Notes under the pieces: generated by a model
Database searches by the model: none
Told to the model about the DNA's origin: nothing
Seen by the model: the letters and a program-made list of their open reading frames with translations, nothing else
Shown here: piece after piece, positions 11,360-23,817 of the stretch
How the letters are laid out: each line of letters begins with the position of its first letter
How positions within the stretch are numbered: position 1 is the first letter of the stretch
Program-made: the position numbers and the translations under genes
Assembly (NCBI GenBank): GCA_028023455.1
Contig: JAQFVV010012400.1
Coordinates: forward strand, 17,971,490 to 18,035,489
DNA from: Epiperipatus broadwayi
Taxonomy: Eukaryota; Onychophora; Udeonychophora; Euonychophora; Peripatidae
Direction of reading: 5' to 3'
Length of the DNA: 64,000 nt

Positions 11360-13050
11360 TGCTTTAGTATATGCACGTACATACATCTGATAGTTTTACA
11401 AAATAAATAGATATAATTGATGCTTCTACTATACAAACATGTGTGTGCTTGTTTATAAAAACAAATATTTTAAAAATGTGTTTATATAAAAAAGACAATA
11501 ATGTCTTATTATAATAAATGATGACATTGAGGAGAATGTGTAGATTGGCGGAATTTCTTTGTCATTTGGTCTTGTCCTTTGGGATTTATTATTTATTTTC
11601 AGGAATTACAATTATGTAATATCTAAAAGAATTTTAATATCTTTGTTAGCATAATATGAAAGACGTTAATACTTTGAAGTCATACGGACTTACATATTTA
11701 ATAGCTCGTCATTATGTAAATATTATTTCATTATGATATTTTAAATACAAAGATGTATATTTTATAATGTAGTTTGTACTACTTTATAGTTTTATCAAAA
11801 AATTTGCCGGTAATTTTCATAATTATTTATAGTAAAACTTTTTTTTGATAAATAAACAATTAAGTTATTTTTAATATGCAATTTGAAAAAAGGCGAATAT
11901 AAATTTTTCTTAATAAAAGACTATGGAGGCCAAAAATTATTTAAAGAGGGTCACTGACCTTGTTAGGCTTGGAAAACTGGATTAAAACGATTCTTATTTT
12001 AATTTTTTTGATAATTATCAGAAAGAACTGAAAACTTGTAATATTTGTATGTAAGTACTATACAAAGTGCTAGTAATTTTAGATAATGTATACATATTAC
12101 GTTTTCAAATCGAGTGCTAGTCGGAGTAAATAGATGTGATATTATGATCTAGTGATAATATCTGATTATCATTTGCATATAAATATGATTTGAAGTCATT
12201 TAATGTATTTTTAGTAAAAATTTTAGTGAGTTTAATACAATGCTTAATTAAGAAGACAAAAAAATATTTTCCTCCTCTAGCATAATTTATATTAATATCA
12301 CACTAAACGTGATTATGTTTATCATGATCATAAATGACAATTTTTTTTTTACAAATTTCCCCTTCCCACTAACATATTCTCATGCAACGTATATATATAG
12401 TATGAGTGTATTTTATTTTACCAATTCTATCGACTAGCGGTAAAATTATTATATAATATATAAATAGGCATATTGCTGAAAATCTTCATTTTGGACTGTT
12501 TAGCATCTTGATTAATTTCATCTTTTTTAAAAAATCATTTCTATGGTATAGAAAACTATGTTAGTGCCTTAGATTTCTTTCAATTTTGCTCTCTGTCTTT
12601 ATAATTAAAATAAGTATCATCAAGTCGATTTCAATTTTTGTTGTATTAATGAACTTACACATACGCGCACATATTTGTATATATATGCATATGTCCGTGT
12701 CATGTAATATGTAAACAGATACTATCACCGACTGAGGAATCCTATCTTTAACCAAAAAAAAAAAAAAAGAAGCACATATAAAAACATTTCTATGTCTAAA
12801 AATCCAGTGTAGAATTTTTTTTTTTTTTTAAAAAGCACCAAACTAAAAACAAAACAATAATCATAAATTAACAATTAAGAACCTGTTTAATAACTTATGA
12901 TTTAGGTGTGTTTCTTATTTAACTACCACCAGCAGTGAAAAATTTAAACTAGATTTCAATTTTTTTTACTGTACGATGAATTTATATTCAAAAATTTAAA
13001 AAACAGATGTTTTTTATTTTGGTCAAGGCTGGAACATCAGATTTATGTTA
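11360..13050. other. A+T-rich DNA, no supported gene
   Basis: Contains homopolymer A and T tracts (for example 12753-12769 and 12815-12829) and small frames only. Nothing recognised. Confidence 0.5.
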
Positions 13051-13166
13051 TCCTATTTTAGTGGTTAAATGACATTTTATTTAAACAATCTCCAACGAGA
13101 TACACCAAATTAAATCTTTGTTTGTGTGCATGTTAGGCAGATGTATTAACCACTACACTATGAGAT
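13050..13166 (-). mobile_element. Possible SINE with a tRNA-Val(AAC)-like head
   Basis: The minus strand reads CATAGTGTAGTGGTTAATAC followed by TCTGCCTAACATGC. This follows the D-arm and anticodon-arm pattern of eukaryotic tRNA-Val(AAC), with AAC in the loop. The T-arm is not preserved close by, so it is a degenerate tRNA-derived repeat rather than a tRNA gene. Confidence 0.4.
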
Positions 13167-13169
13167 CCT

Positions 13170-16100
13170 TCAAGCATATATATCCACATTATAAATTTTA
13201 GTGATATAAAGGACTCATTAAAATTTATTACGCAATACTATAATAATAATAATTTAGAGAAAATGGCGGTAAAGAGATATCAGAAAATGCTTATCAAGTG
13301 TTATTATTTGATTATAATATATATATATATTCTGACCTGGTCTTGTGCATCCTCACTTCAGAATAGTATATGATATAAAACGGGTTCTAGCTCAGTTAAT
13401 AATTAATAAATAAAATATTCAGCATTAAAATTAAAATGTTTCACTAGCTCAAATTTAAAATACGAATAAGGTTCAGTTTATAAAAATAAATTAAATAAAT
13501 ATTTAATATTTTCATGAGACTTGAAGTGAAAATACAGGTGACAAGATAGATTACATTGAGCCAATATCCCACAGGATATTACCTCAATGGCATAAGAACA
13601 CTATCCCCCCTTATTACTATTTCAAATAACAAACTCATAGTATTCTTATGACTTTAATAACTTCTACTCACTAAGATTAAGTTAATAATTACATCTTAAT
13701 CTTCTATTCGTAATAATCTAGCTCAAATAAAATAATCTCAGGTTCATAAAGTTTATTCTAAGTTAATTTAAAAATACGGTAGTAAAATATGAGAAGGGAT
13801 TTTATGTTATAATCTACTACACTGAAACTAATAATAAATAATAATAATAATAATATTCTTCTTTGTTTAACTACTACTGGATATCTTTTCTTTTCGTTAT
13901 ATTTTTATTACCATAATAAAATAATAAAATAATTTTATACAATCTTTTATCTTCATGTAATAATATAATAAATACGTGGTAGCATATGATAATCTGATAA
14001 ACAAAATATGTGTGGCAACTGATAGCATATAATTCAATATACTATTGTGATAACTGATTTATGACCAATAAAACAATGTAAAATTATAATTATTTAATTA
14101 AAAGAATACCAATAAATATTTAAATTCTTAAATAATTCTCTATTTATCTTTTTGTGCAAAATTATATATTTGTTTCAATTGTTATGAATATATCGTGATT
14201 TCATGCAGTGAAGTGGAGAAATAAACAATCAAGACACAAAAATTTTGAAATACAAATTTTAACAAAGTTTATTAACAACAACAAATAATATAAACAATTT
14301 ATGTACACTATTTACAATGGATATCCTTATTTTAATCTTACATTTTTATCTACTAAGTTATATAAAAATAGTTTATAGTTTAGTTATATCTTTATTTATA
14401 CTTAAGACAAAATAAAAAAAAAAATGTTACCATTTGGTTTCTCATTATGGTTAACTTATTATAAATATATTTACTTATTAGCAAAATATTTCATCCTTAA
14501 TATTATTAAACTATCTTATTTTTTAAAAAAAAAATTCATAGGAAAACATTCTACAGAAAAAACAAAATTAACTTTATAATGAGTATGGATTTCTCAAAAT
14601 ATTAAAAAAATTTTCATCTTGCAAAGTCAAAGATGTTACATAAAATATTCATTCAAAATTCAGTACTAGATTTTAGTGTTTTATCACATGATGTTTACTA
14701 ATCATAATATATTTTTATTTAGCCTTACTTTAGTATGATATAAATGTAATAATCAATATATTCCTGTTATTCAATAAACAAAAAATATACTATGCATATT
14801 CCCTACATTTATTATATATTATTGTATTTTAAAAATATGCAATACTTATTTTTCTCTTAAAAATAATAATAATAAAGCATTAAAAAAAATAATTAACATT
14901 TTAAAGAAAATATCTTGTTTAGATAGATACTCTATTCTAAAATTTATATTTCATTTTGAAATAAATTCAAAAATATATTCTATGATTCTTTCCTTTCCTT
15001 TAGGATTCATTGGACCTTCAATTTTAAGTTATAAAATTCTATTCCTTCTAAGCAAATAAACCAATCTTATACAAAACGATAGCATAACCTAAGCTCTAAA
15101 TTATTTACCATTTCTTTTCAAAATATCTTACTAAACGATGCAATTACATGAAATAAAGATAGCGAAACAGATGTATAGGATTTAAGGAAGAAAGCTAGAG
15201 TATCACTCATAATATATCTCAAAATCATGACACAGTGCATTACAAGAAAGAGGTATGACCTTTACCTGTCTAATAACCTCTAATACATGAACGATGTTAA
15301 AGCTATTTCTTCAGCTTTATTAGAACATCAAATATTTAAAGAAATATAAAACTCTGTCCAAATAAAATGTGTACCAGTCATAGGGCTTTGTTAACTATGC
15401 TGATATTCACACAAAGACTAAATATTATTTTTATTCCTTATCATATCCTATTTCTTAAAAACATCATCTTGGTTTCCTGTTTACTAAGTACTTCCAAGCC
15501 ACTATCTCAATATTATTTCTCAAGATTTTCCACATCTTACATCGATAAATAACTATCTGCATTTACAAAACAATAAATAAAATTCACTGATAATTTTAAA
15601 ACAATCTAGCTGTTCCATAAGAAAAGTCTGTCCACTTCATCATTCTGTATGCTTAATCATATATAATCTAATCAGACAATATTTGAATATCCTAACATGA
15701 AAATTTTAAAAGAATCACATAATTATTTGTTATTATGTTGGATTATATCATTAATATAAAAAAAATCATCATATGCATATTTTCAAATCAATCCTATCTC
15801 ATAATGTTTTTTTAAAATGTTGTATGAAATGCGTTACATATAATTAAAAAAACTTTTACACTTCATTCTTACTATACATAGATGAGCTAAAGAAAACAAA
15901 AAAATATACATTATAAATTATTAATAGTTATTGTTATTAACAAAATAACCTTTATCTGGTCATCATATTCAGTAGGCTTCTTCATCCACTAGATACAGAT
16001 CATTGCAAACATAAAGAAATATACATTCATACACTTTATTTTAAAATATATTCTTATCTAAATTATTAGATTATTCCATTATAAAATTTATATATCATCA

Positions 16101-18310
16101 ACAAATTAATGTTTTATGTTTTCCTAATCTTATAAAAAAAATTAGATTTAAACTAGGTTAATAAAATAAAAGGAATCAAAACTATAATTACATATTTTCT
16201 TGACAATAGTTCCTGATAAGTCCAAAATGTTTATTTTTTTTCTCTAGAGTTTCCTAAATGTTCTCCTCCAAGCGCGTTAAAGTTTAAAAATAAAAATAAA
16301 TATTAATCCATTTAGTAAAATTTATAGAAAATAATCCTTGGTTTTAGGACGATAATTATTAAATCATATTATTAATTAATGCCGTGAAATTTCTTCAATA
16401 TTCTCTGCGGCAGTTTCCATCCTTAATAAATTTAAACTTTCGTTTGATATTTTTTTACATATCACCTTTTTAAAAAAACTTCAAGTACTTTTAAACAAAT
16501 GTTTTCTAAATACATTTTAAACAATTCTAAGGCTGGAGGTTTTAATATCAAAAAACGCTTCTGTAATATATTCTCCTGGGTTCTTACTTTAATTCTTGAA
16601 AATATTTTTTTTTTAAAAAATGTTACCTTCAGAAAGGATACAACATTTTACTCCTTTTGATATAATATTATATAAAACGATTCGTAAGATATAATTGTCT
16701 TATGACTATTTTTTTAAAAAATAAATTTTGGATAAACTTATCTAAATAATAATGCGTCTCCAATTTTTCCTTTTTAAACAGAAAATAACTTTGCACTGTA
16801 TCAGTATAATGTCCGTACTATAATTTTTATGCACTAGAATAGTTCTCCGGTGAAGCACTAATAAAGCTGTATCAAAATATTCCAAAAACATTTTTATATT
16901 ATTAGAATTTATATCCATTTTATTCCACAGTATATCCATCTTTTCATTGCGAAGTTTAGGTCAAATTTCAGATAAAATAATCCTGGCAAGTAACTTTTAA
17001 AAATTAGAAAATCATTTTCAAGAAGTTCCCAAATATATTTTATTTTAAACTCTCTTTTGCAAAATACTTTTCAAATAATATCAATTAGTTTTTTTTTTCA
17101 AATAAAACTATAAGAAAGTACTAAAAAAATTGACTAAAATAAAAATTTTAAAGTACTATCTTTTGATAGCTACTAATATACCTTTCTCTGGTTTCAATAC
17201 ATTATTAAATCTCCCCTGATACCCCCGTGCAATTTATATTTATAGTCTGTAAGAATACCTCATTTGATTGGTTGATTCTTACTTTTAGCTTGAGAACAAA
17301 TTTACATATTTTTAGTTTTTTACAGAATTGAATCTTTAAAATAAAAATTTATGACGTAATAACTCAAAAATATTATTTAAAATACTACTTTTAAATCAAT
17401 TATTACTTTATCAAAATTATTTAAACATTTAAAATAACTTTTAAAATAATTTTAATAACCTATTCCATCTATAATATTCAATTTATCTATTTTTATTTAA
17501 GAAAATATTTAATTTTTTTATTAACTGTATTCATCTTCATTACATTATTTAAAACATGTTATACGATAGTTAACTTAATATTTATTATTATTTGCTTTTA
17601 TGATAGGCAATAATTCCATCCAATTCTATAATGCAATCTTTTAAAATATTTTAAACTTTGTTATTAATTCAAACAAGCAGTGTGTGTGAAAGTATGCATT
17701 ATACAAGTCACATGATCAATAACTTTGACAGACGATTTTTTTAATCTATTTCTCTGCCCAGATTTATAAAATTGATACACTTATTATATTTAATAATATA
17801 ATTATAAAAATTTGGAAAAATAATTTAAAATATAGAACTAAATACAATTTTCACCATCATAAAGTTTATATTTAAAATGTACTATATTAATTTTGACTAT
17901 TAAATATGATTATAAATTTAAACATAGCATTTATTAACTATAAGTTTTAAACTATTAAAATCGAATTTTTTAAATATACTTTTAATAATTATAGCTGTGT
18001 TATTTAATATGGCCAGCTTTTACAACCATATGCAACAATATTTAAAGCTTTACATAACTATTTTTAAATGAGTCGTTATAATTTTATATACTACGTATTT
18101 TCTTTAGCTTCAAATTGTACTTTATATTATAATTGACAAACTATAATTAACATATTAAAATAACATATTCTAAAATTTAAAATTTTTAGTAATTGACTGA
18201 GATGGATTATTACTGACCTATAGAAAAGGACACAATATATATATGTATTGCCTAATTCAATGCACTTACCTTAAATAATACATCGCCAACAGTTATCAAA
18301 ACCATAAGAT
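13170..18310. other. Long extremely A+T-rich tract without recognised genes
   Basis: Stops are dense in all frames and microsatellite-like ATA/AAT runs are common. The only promoter-like cluster seen is on the minus strand near 17220-17290, and an AATAAA-like signal lies on the minus strand near 14265-14275. A non-coding or long-decayed element is possible, but I found no terminal repeats. Confidence 0.45.
17215..17292 (-). promoter_or_regulatory. Candidate RNA polymerase II promoter (CCAAT plus TATA)
   Basis: On the minus strand, AACCAATCAAATG lies about 25-30 bp upstream of ACTATAAATATAAA, followed by a local G-rich string (CACGGGGGTATCAGGGGAG) in very A+T-rich surroundings. The spacing fits a TATA promoter or a retroelement LTR promoter, but no downstream frame is recognisable. 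In DNA this A+T-rich, chance is a real alternative. Confidence 0.25.
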
Positions 18311-18487
18311 GACATAGAGCAGTACTTCTCAAACTTTTTGATATGAGGGCCGCCTGAAAAGCAATAATATATTTTCTGACCCACATCGACTAACAATATA
18401 TTTTCAAAGTTATATATAAATATTTGAAATACAGGCATTCTTTATATACCTGGAGCTTAATTGTTCGAATCCCTATATTTAAAGTTA

Positions 18488-18507
18488 TGTGTGTGTGTGT
18501 GTGTGTG
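18488..18507 (+). repeat. (TG)n microsatellite
   Basis: About ten TG repeats next to the inserted hammerhead element. Confidence 0.9.
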
Positions 18508-18556
18508 ATATAAAAAAGTGGATAATAAAAAATTTTACATTTGAGAAAAATCATAG

Positions 18557-18710
18557 TATATGTTCATTACATTTATAAATAGTGGAAAAGTGAGAGTTTT
18601 AGTAGATAATAAGATCTGATGAAGACTGCTAGGAGCAGTCGAAACTGTAATTAATAAATATTTTGCTTTAAAGTGTAAAAAGAGTGGAATGTGGTTATTA
18701 TATGTTCATT
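18557..18710 (+). mobile_element. 130-bp hammerhead-ribozyme element with 12-bp direct repeats
   Basis: TATATGTTCATT occurs at 18557-18568 and at 18699-18710, a likely target-site duplication. Between them lies a type I hammerhead-like motif: CTGATGA at 18616-18622, a perfect 7-bp stem II (GACTGCT 18624-18630, AGCAGTC 18634-18640) and GAAAC at 18641-18645. ACTGTA follows, giving a minimal stem III (A-C with G-U) and a GUA cleavage triplet. Stem I can be drawn as GAT/ATT plus AATA/TATT across an internal loop. One unpaired A lies between the CTGATGA box and stem II. A hairpin plus CGAAA plus an A+T-rich tail is also how Penelope-like elements commonly end, so this may be a PLE terminal fragment. 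It is inserted in the hAT element. Confidence 0.7.
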
Positions 18711-19089
18711 TATAACAAAGTAGCTACATGTTACTATTATTAGGTATACATATATTAATAGTTTTATGTTTACATTACATATATAAATATGAAGAAAAAA
18801 TGAAATAAAGTTTATTAACAGTATTCAAAAATAAACTTTTATTCATTTTTAATAATAATAATGTTTAATGAGATAAATGTGACTGGATATTATTACACAG
18901 AATCAATATCTGGCAAAATATTTGAAATTGCAACTCAGTTCTATATTTATTCTTAGTTAGCAAAAGTGATGAAAAAGCAGTTACATATAAATAAGTTGAA
19001 ACAAAAAACAATCAGAATATTTATTGCTGTTTTAGAAATGGAAGGATACTTTTCTTGTCTGCAATCCAAAATTATGATATATCAGAATT

Positions 19090-20565
19090 ATAAAATTGTG
19101 TTTCAAGTGTTGTATCTGCTCTTATTTTTATTAATTGTGCCTGAGATGACCGTGGTAGATGTTGAAATTCTAGTAAAAGAAAATGACAATCTTATCCAAT
19201 CATGTTCTTTATTTTCATCTAAATTGGGAAAATACTTTTTGAAAAAAATCATACAGTTTTCAAGGTCATTAATTATGATATTTCTATTATCTTTAGATAT
19301 CAAAATATTATTTTCTTCAATAAATTTATGAAGAGATGACAACATTTCTGTATTACAAAACTATGTGACCATGCAGATAGTTTATTTTGGAAAACTTGCA
19401 ATCATATATTTAGGCATAATATATTTGTATTTTGTCCTTGCAGAGAGAGAGATTCAATTCAATTTATTCACTTTTTTTGAAAAAAAAATACATCAAATAA
19501 GAAATTAACAATAACCACTTTTGATCACAAAACTGGGTTAATTTATGATTTTTATTAATTAGAAAAATTCTCAATTCATCTTTTAAAGATAAAATTCTTT
19601 GGAGAACTTTTCCACAAAATAATCATCTCATTTCTGTATGATACAAAAGCATTTTATAATTAGAATCCATATCTTGGCATAAAATATGAAACAGTCTTAA
19701 ATTGATAGAATTGTTTTTATTCGAAACTTCTGTTAGTACTTTTTACTAAGAGATTCTTCCGTTTGTTGAAAAGCTAAATTTTCCCTATGAATAATGCACT
19801 GAATGTGTTTTGCATTCTGGCAAATTTTTTTGGCCTCTGCTACAAATCCTGATATTCTGTCAGTCATGACTACAGCATCATCAGTGCAAATTCCAGCACA
19901 CTTTTTTCAATCAAGTGCATTTTCTATATCTATTTATTTTTTCAAATATATCTTTTCCTTTGGTAGTATCAAGAAGATTTTTGCTAAATAAAAGATCTTC
20001 ATGAATTTGAAATTATGCAGATATCTCACAAAAATCATTAAATTAGCACTGTTCGTATTTTCAATTGATTTGTAGAACTGAATGGCAAAAGAACTGCTTT
20101 GTCTTATCTGTGACATTAAAATAGACATAATATTATTGGTACAAGAATATGTCCTTCTTTTAATTGTATTGTGGGACATAATGGTTCTGAAATTTAAACA
20201 AATTTTTATCGCTGAGATCTTTGCCATTTGTATGAGATTTTTTCATTTTAGCTATCAAATAAGCAATTTCAAAGGAAACTTTCAATAATTTATTATTTAA
20301 TTTAGTTGTTTTGAAAAGAATGCTGATTGTCAATTAAATTCTTCAGAATTTCTTTGGAGAAACTTAACTGTTTTGTTTTCAAATATATAGCATAAATGAT
20401 TTTCAAGTGATGAATAATCATTTGATAATTGTTCTTGACAAATTACACACATTGGTTTATTAGAATTATTATTCGATTGAATAAATATGTTCCGTATATA
20501 TACAGCATCATGGTTTCATTTTTTTTTCTTCTGATACTTTTTGTCATTTATCTCCAGCTTCAAAA
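19090..20565 (-). pseudogene. hAT transposase (ZBED5/SCAND3-like), broken
   Basis: Read on the minus strand, several frames together give an ordered hAT transposase. A BED-type zinc-finger piece is CVICQEQLSNDYSSLENHL near 20400-20452. Next come SHNTIKRRTYS and a long SSSFAIQFYKSIENTNSANL block near 20070-20190. The catalytic-domain piece CTDDAVVMTDRISGF near 19850-19900 (hAT first-aspartate region) follows, then KHIQCIIHRENLAFQ near 19770-19815. A C-terminal KEHDWIRLSFSF block lies near 19170-19210. The functional protein would bind its TIRs and excise and integrate the element in the nucleus. Stops and frameshifts separate every block, so this copy cannot work alone. The ZBED5/SCAND3-like subgroup is inferred from the block order. 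Confidence 0.75.
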
Positions 20566-21259
20566 ATCAACATGCATTGTGATTGTTCCAATGTGACTAG
20601 TCTAGATATTTTTAGTTTCCATAGCCAGTATTATTGTTTTCTGCTATATCCTTTGAATTTTTTCTGATTACTCACTTACCCATTTTACTGTTAATGTGTT
20701 AAATCTCAAATAGTTCAAATATCTTCCTGGCTGAATTAGTGAATTCCACTGCAATTTCCTTTCTACATACCCATACTTCCTACTGCCATGCCAGGGGTAT
20801 TATATGAAGCTTGTATTATATGTCTCATCTCTAGTGAGTAGTCACTAGGCATACGTGAGTCAAATGACCATAAGTCTGGTGATAACTTTCTAATCATGCA
20901 ATCTCATAGAATAATGTCTGCATGGAATTTTCTGACAAACTAATCCATCAATTTTGATAAATAATGGCAACATTTTGACAAATAACTTTCTCCTTATTGG
21001 AATGTTATCTAATATTCACTTAAAAATGATTTTTTTTTTTTTTTTTAGAAGATTAAATATATTAATTTATTAAGCGAGCAAGCAGATGAAATAATAATAA
21101 CTTGAATGGCTGAAACCTTTGACAGATTGTAAATGTGTTTAATTGGGTATTTTATATACAAATATGTTTATCACCACCAGACTTTTTGAGGTCTCCACAA
21201 AATAGTCTCTGGCCCCCTAGGCGGCAGCAGCTTACATTTTGAGAAACATAACCATAGAC

Positions 21260-23350
21260 GAATGCTATTACTTGATTATCATCATGATATTTTACCATTG
21301 CTTACACTTTCTTAACATAATTTATTCTAGCATTTTAATATATATATATGTTTGCATGCAGGTATTATGGTATTGCGAATAGTTTATCTCTCTGCAGCAC
21401 ATCAAGTGGGATTTAAAGCTAAGTAATTGGTACTTAGTCAATTTAGATTGTCATTTAAATATCAGTTAGTGAGAGACCATTTAACTACTTTTAGATAGGA
21501 ATAAAATAATTATAATAAAAGATTGTGAAAATGTTGTTTAGCCAGCAGTTGTCAGGCCTAATGAGTACTATTTTTTTTTATTTTCATTTCTCCTCTGTGG
21601 TGGGATTCTGAAAATGTTTCAGATCTTGTAGTGGGCTATTTAAGGCGTATTTAATCTTTTTTAGATTATTATTTTCCCCAAAATTAAGTTTAATATAAAA
21701 GTTATATCTAAGGGAGCAAAGACGTCAATCAACTTTTACTACATTCTGTTGTTTAAAATCCGGTTCATTTGCCTTTGTAAAAAAATGAATGTTGTAAGTT
21801 AAACAAATACTGGAAAAAATTAATCAACCATAGGAAATACGATTTGCGTTAAGCTTTAAATATCATCAACCATATAATCATACGTTATGTGTACACATAA
21901 GTCTAAGTATTTATATCTGCAATTTACTATACAGTATTATAAAAAAAAATTTACCTGAAATACTGAAAAATCTGTTTTTTATTATTGTCTTTCTTTTTAT
22001 TTATTTATTTTTTTCGAATTCATTACATGTAACAAAAACCTAGATCTGGTATCATCATATAATAACACAGTCATTAAACAATCAATTTTACTACTTAGCA
22101 TTCATATATATATATTACTGCTTTCCTACCATTGGTTAGAGTTATATTTCACTCGACTTTTTCTTTAGAGTTAACGTTGTTCTTGATTACTTTATCCTCC
22201 TGCTAAAAATATATTGCTATACATCAATTTATTAATCGCTATTGGGTGCTCTGATTACTTGAAAATGATATTGAATAAATTGAGAAATCCTAATTACCGG
22301 AACTTTTCTTGTTCACTCCGAATTTGAATCTCCTACTATGAGTTTGTCACACTAGTGCATTAATCTTTAGACATCTATATTTTTCAAATTTAATAATACC
22401 TTTGATTTATTATTATTTGGCTTTGTTGCTTTTACTAACTAAAACACACTTTTTTTTTACGCCATTCATAAGAGTTTTTTAATAAAAGAAGTAGTCGACG
22501 TAGTATTCCCTCTCATAGGCTAGGTGATAATTGAAAAGTGTTTTCTGCAAACAATAATAAGATCTATAAATCTTTTTATTTAGAACGGATTTGCAACATT
22601 TCCTAATTAAATTAATGTGCGTTATATCACCCATAATGAAAAAACACATTTTAATCGCTAAGCAAAATATAGTAATTTAAATGAAACGTGTATTCAAGGA
22701 CAATTGTGGTGTCAGGGTACATTTCATGTCATTGATCCATTTGCAAAAATATTATGTCAAACTAAAAGAACGTTTACCGCAAATATATATTTTCTTCTTT
22801 TGAACTATTAATAACAAATATTCCTAAACTTATTTAAAAGTTACTTTTAATTGATAATAATAATGAGCTTCATAAACTAATAGGATTAGTTCGAATTGAT
22901 ATATTTTCGCAAAATGAAAGTTTACTTTTAAATTGCAAATAATACATTTTATTGACCTTTGTTTGACTATAAACTATTATAATATATATATACATTGCAT
23001 TTCCGAATCTTTATTTGATTAAAATATATATATATTGAATAGAAGATGCTATAATAATTTTTGATAAATGTTAAAACGCAACAGCAAGTTATTAGTGATG
23101 ATTATCGAGTGGTTATTTCTTGATCACACTGACCCCCTCCCCATAAACTTTTTATAATCATAAAACCTATTTTTCAACAAATAACTACTTTTTTGAATCG
23201 GCAAAAAGTCTATGTGATTGCCATTTGCTGAGGCAAATAAGTACCGAGGAAATATATATATAGATATACAGATCACATAAGATGGCAAATCGATTATCAC
23301 TAACAGAGATTAAATATTAACGTTTGACATATTATATTATTCTTGGCATG
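21260..23350. other. A+T-rich DNA, no recognised feature
   Basis: Short TATATA tracts near 22105, 22985 and 23025. No frame or repeat was recognised. Confidence 0.5.
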
Positions 23351-23351
23351 C

Positions 23352-23420
23352 TTTTAATGGTTTAGTAATGCGGTAGAGTGGCCGATTCTGGTGCTTAAGA
23401 ACCATGGCTCACTACCTGCT
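23352..23420 (+). mobile_element. tRNA-derived SINE family B fragment
   Basis: GTTTAGTAATGCGGTAGAGT GG then GATTCTGGTGCTTAAGAACC follow the first half of family B. It is cut off by the foldback element at 23426. Confidence 0.45.
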
Positions 23421-23425
23421 ATTTG

Positions 23426-23654
23426 AAACAAAGCAAAACTCTCCATATAGTAGTGTCATCTTGTGCTAACAAGAGCAATCAATGGATGCCAGAAGGTTTG
23501 TGCATAAAATCCCTATCTAGTGCCTATTCATCCAATATTCCCAGACTAGTTTCTGGCTTGTGGCCTTCATCAGTGAGGAGCCTTGGATCTGAGAGCACTG
23601 CACTTAGATCTTAGCACAAGATGGCTCTACTATATGGAGAGTTTTGCTTTGTTT
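23426..23654 (-). mobile_element. Foldback element FB-2, copy 2, with intact-looking hammerhead
   Basis: A 229-bp unit with 42-bp terminal inverted repeats (23426-23467 and 23613-23654), 40 of 42 positions matching; the outer end is AAACAAAGCAAAACTCTCCA. The centre holds a type I hammerhead on the minus strand, listed separately. The left part is homologous to both arms of the 28418-28980 element, while the right 42 bp is an inverted copy of the left terminus. The unit therefore resembles an element plus a short inverted repeat of its own end. No coding frame is meaningful here. No convincing target-site duplication was found. Confidence 0.8.
23530..23588 (-). ncRNA. Candidate type I hammerhead ribozyme
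   Basis: On the minus strand the order is: stem I 5' strand ATCCAA (23583-23588) and CTCA (23574-23577); the CTGATGA box (23567-23573); stem II segment AGGCCACAAGCCA with GGC/GCC pairing (23554-23566); the GAAAC box (23549-23553); a self-complementary ACTAGT that supplies a minimal or dimeric stem III; cleavage triplet GTC ending at 23544; and stem I 3' strand TGGG (23540-23543) then TTGGAT (23530-23535). Stem I pairs as CTCA/TGGG (one G-U) and ATCCAA/TTGGAT across an internal loop. A-A opposition at the base of stem II is a weakness. Known PLE and retrozyme hammerheads have this layout; activity is inferred, not shown. Confidence 0.75.
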
Positions 23655-23817
23655 TGAATTGTTTAATAGCAATTATATGCTAGTATGAGATAGTGATCAT
23701 GTGATGTTTAGTGGTTTACTTGCTATTTGTTTAACTCAACTTGGCTTCAAACAGTTTAGTATAAATTGAATTTGTAATATTTGAATACAAGTATAATTTA
23801 TAATGTATATACCGAAC

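Larger units (their letters stand above)
18320..21251 (-). mobile_element. hAT-superfamily DNA transposon, decayed, with TIRs and 8-bp TSD
   Basis: The left end starts CAGTACTTCTCAAACTTTTT and the right end, reverse-complemented, starts TTATGTTTCTCAAAATGTAA, the CAGNGNTTCTCAAA pattern typical of many animal hAT elements. Both continue into GGGCCGCC and GCCGCCTAGGGGGCC blocks. The flanks ACATAGAG and CCATAGAC match at 6 of 8 positions, consistent with the 8-bp duplication made by hAT transposases. The minus-strand interior encodes the broken transposase described separately. A hammerhead-containing insertion at 18557-18710 lies near its transposase 3' end. Confidence 0.8.

Noticed and set aside
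18966-19331. 121-codon plus-strand open frame
   Set aside because: It is the antisense shadow of the hAT transposase C-terminal region on the minus strand.
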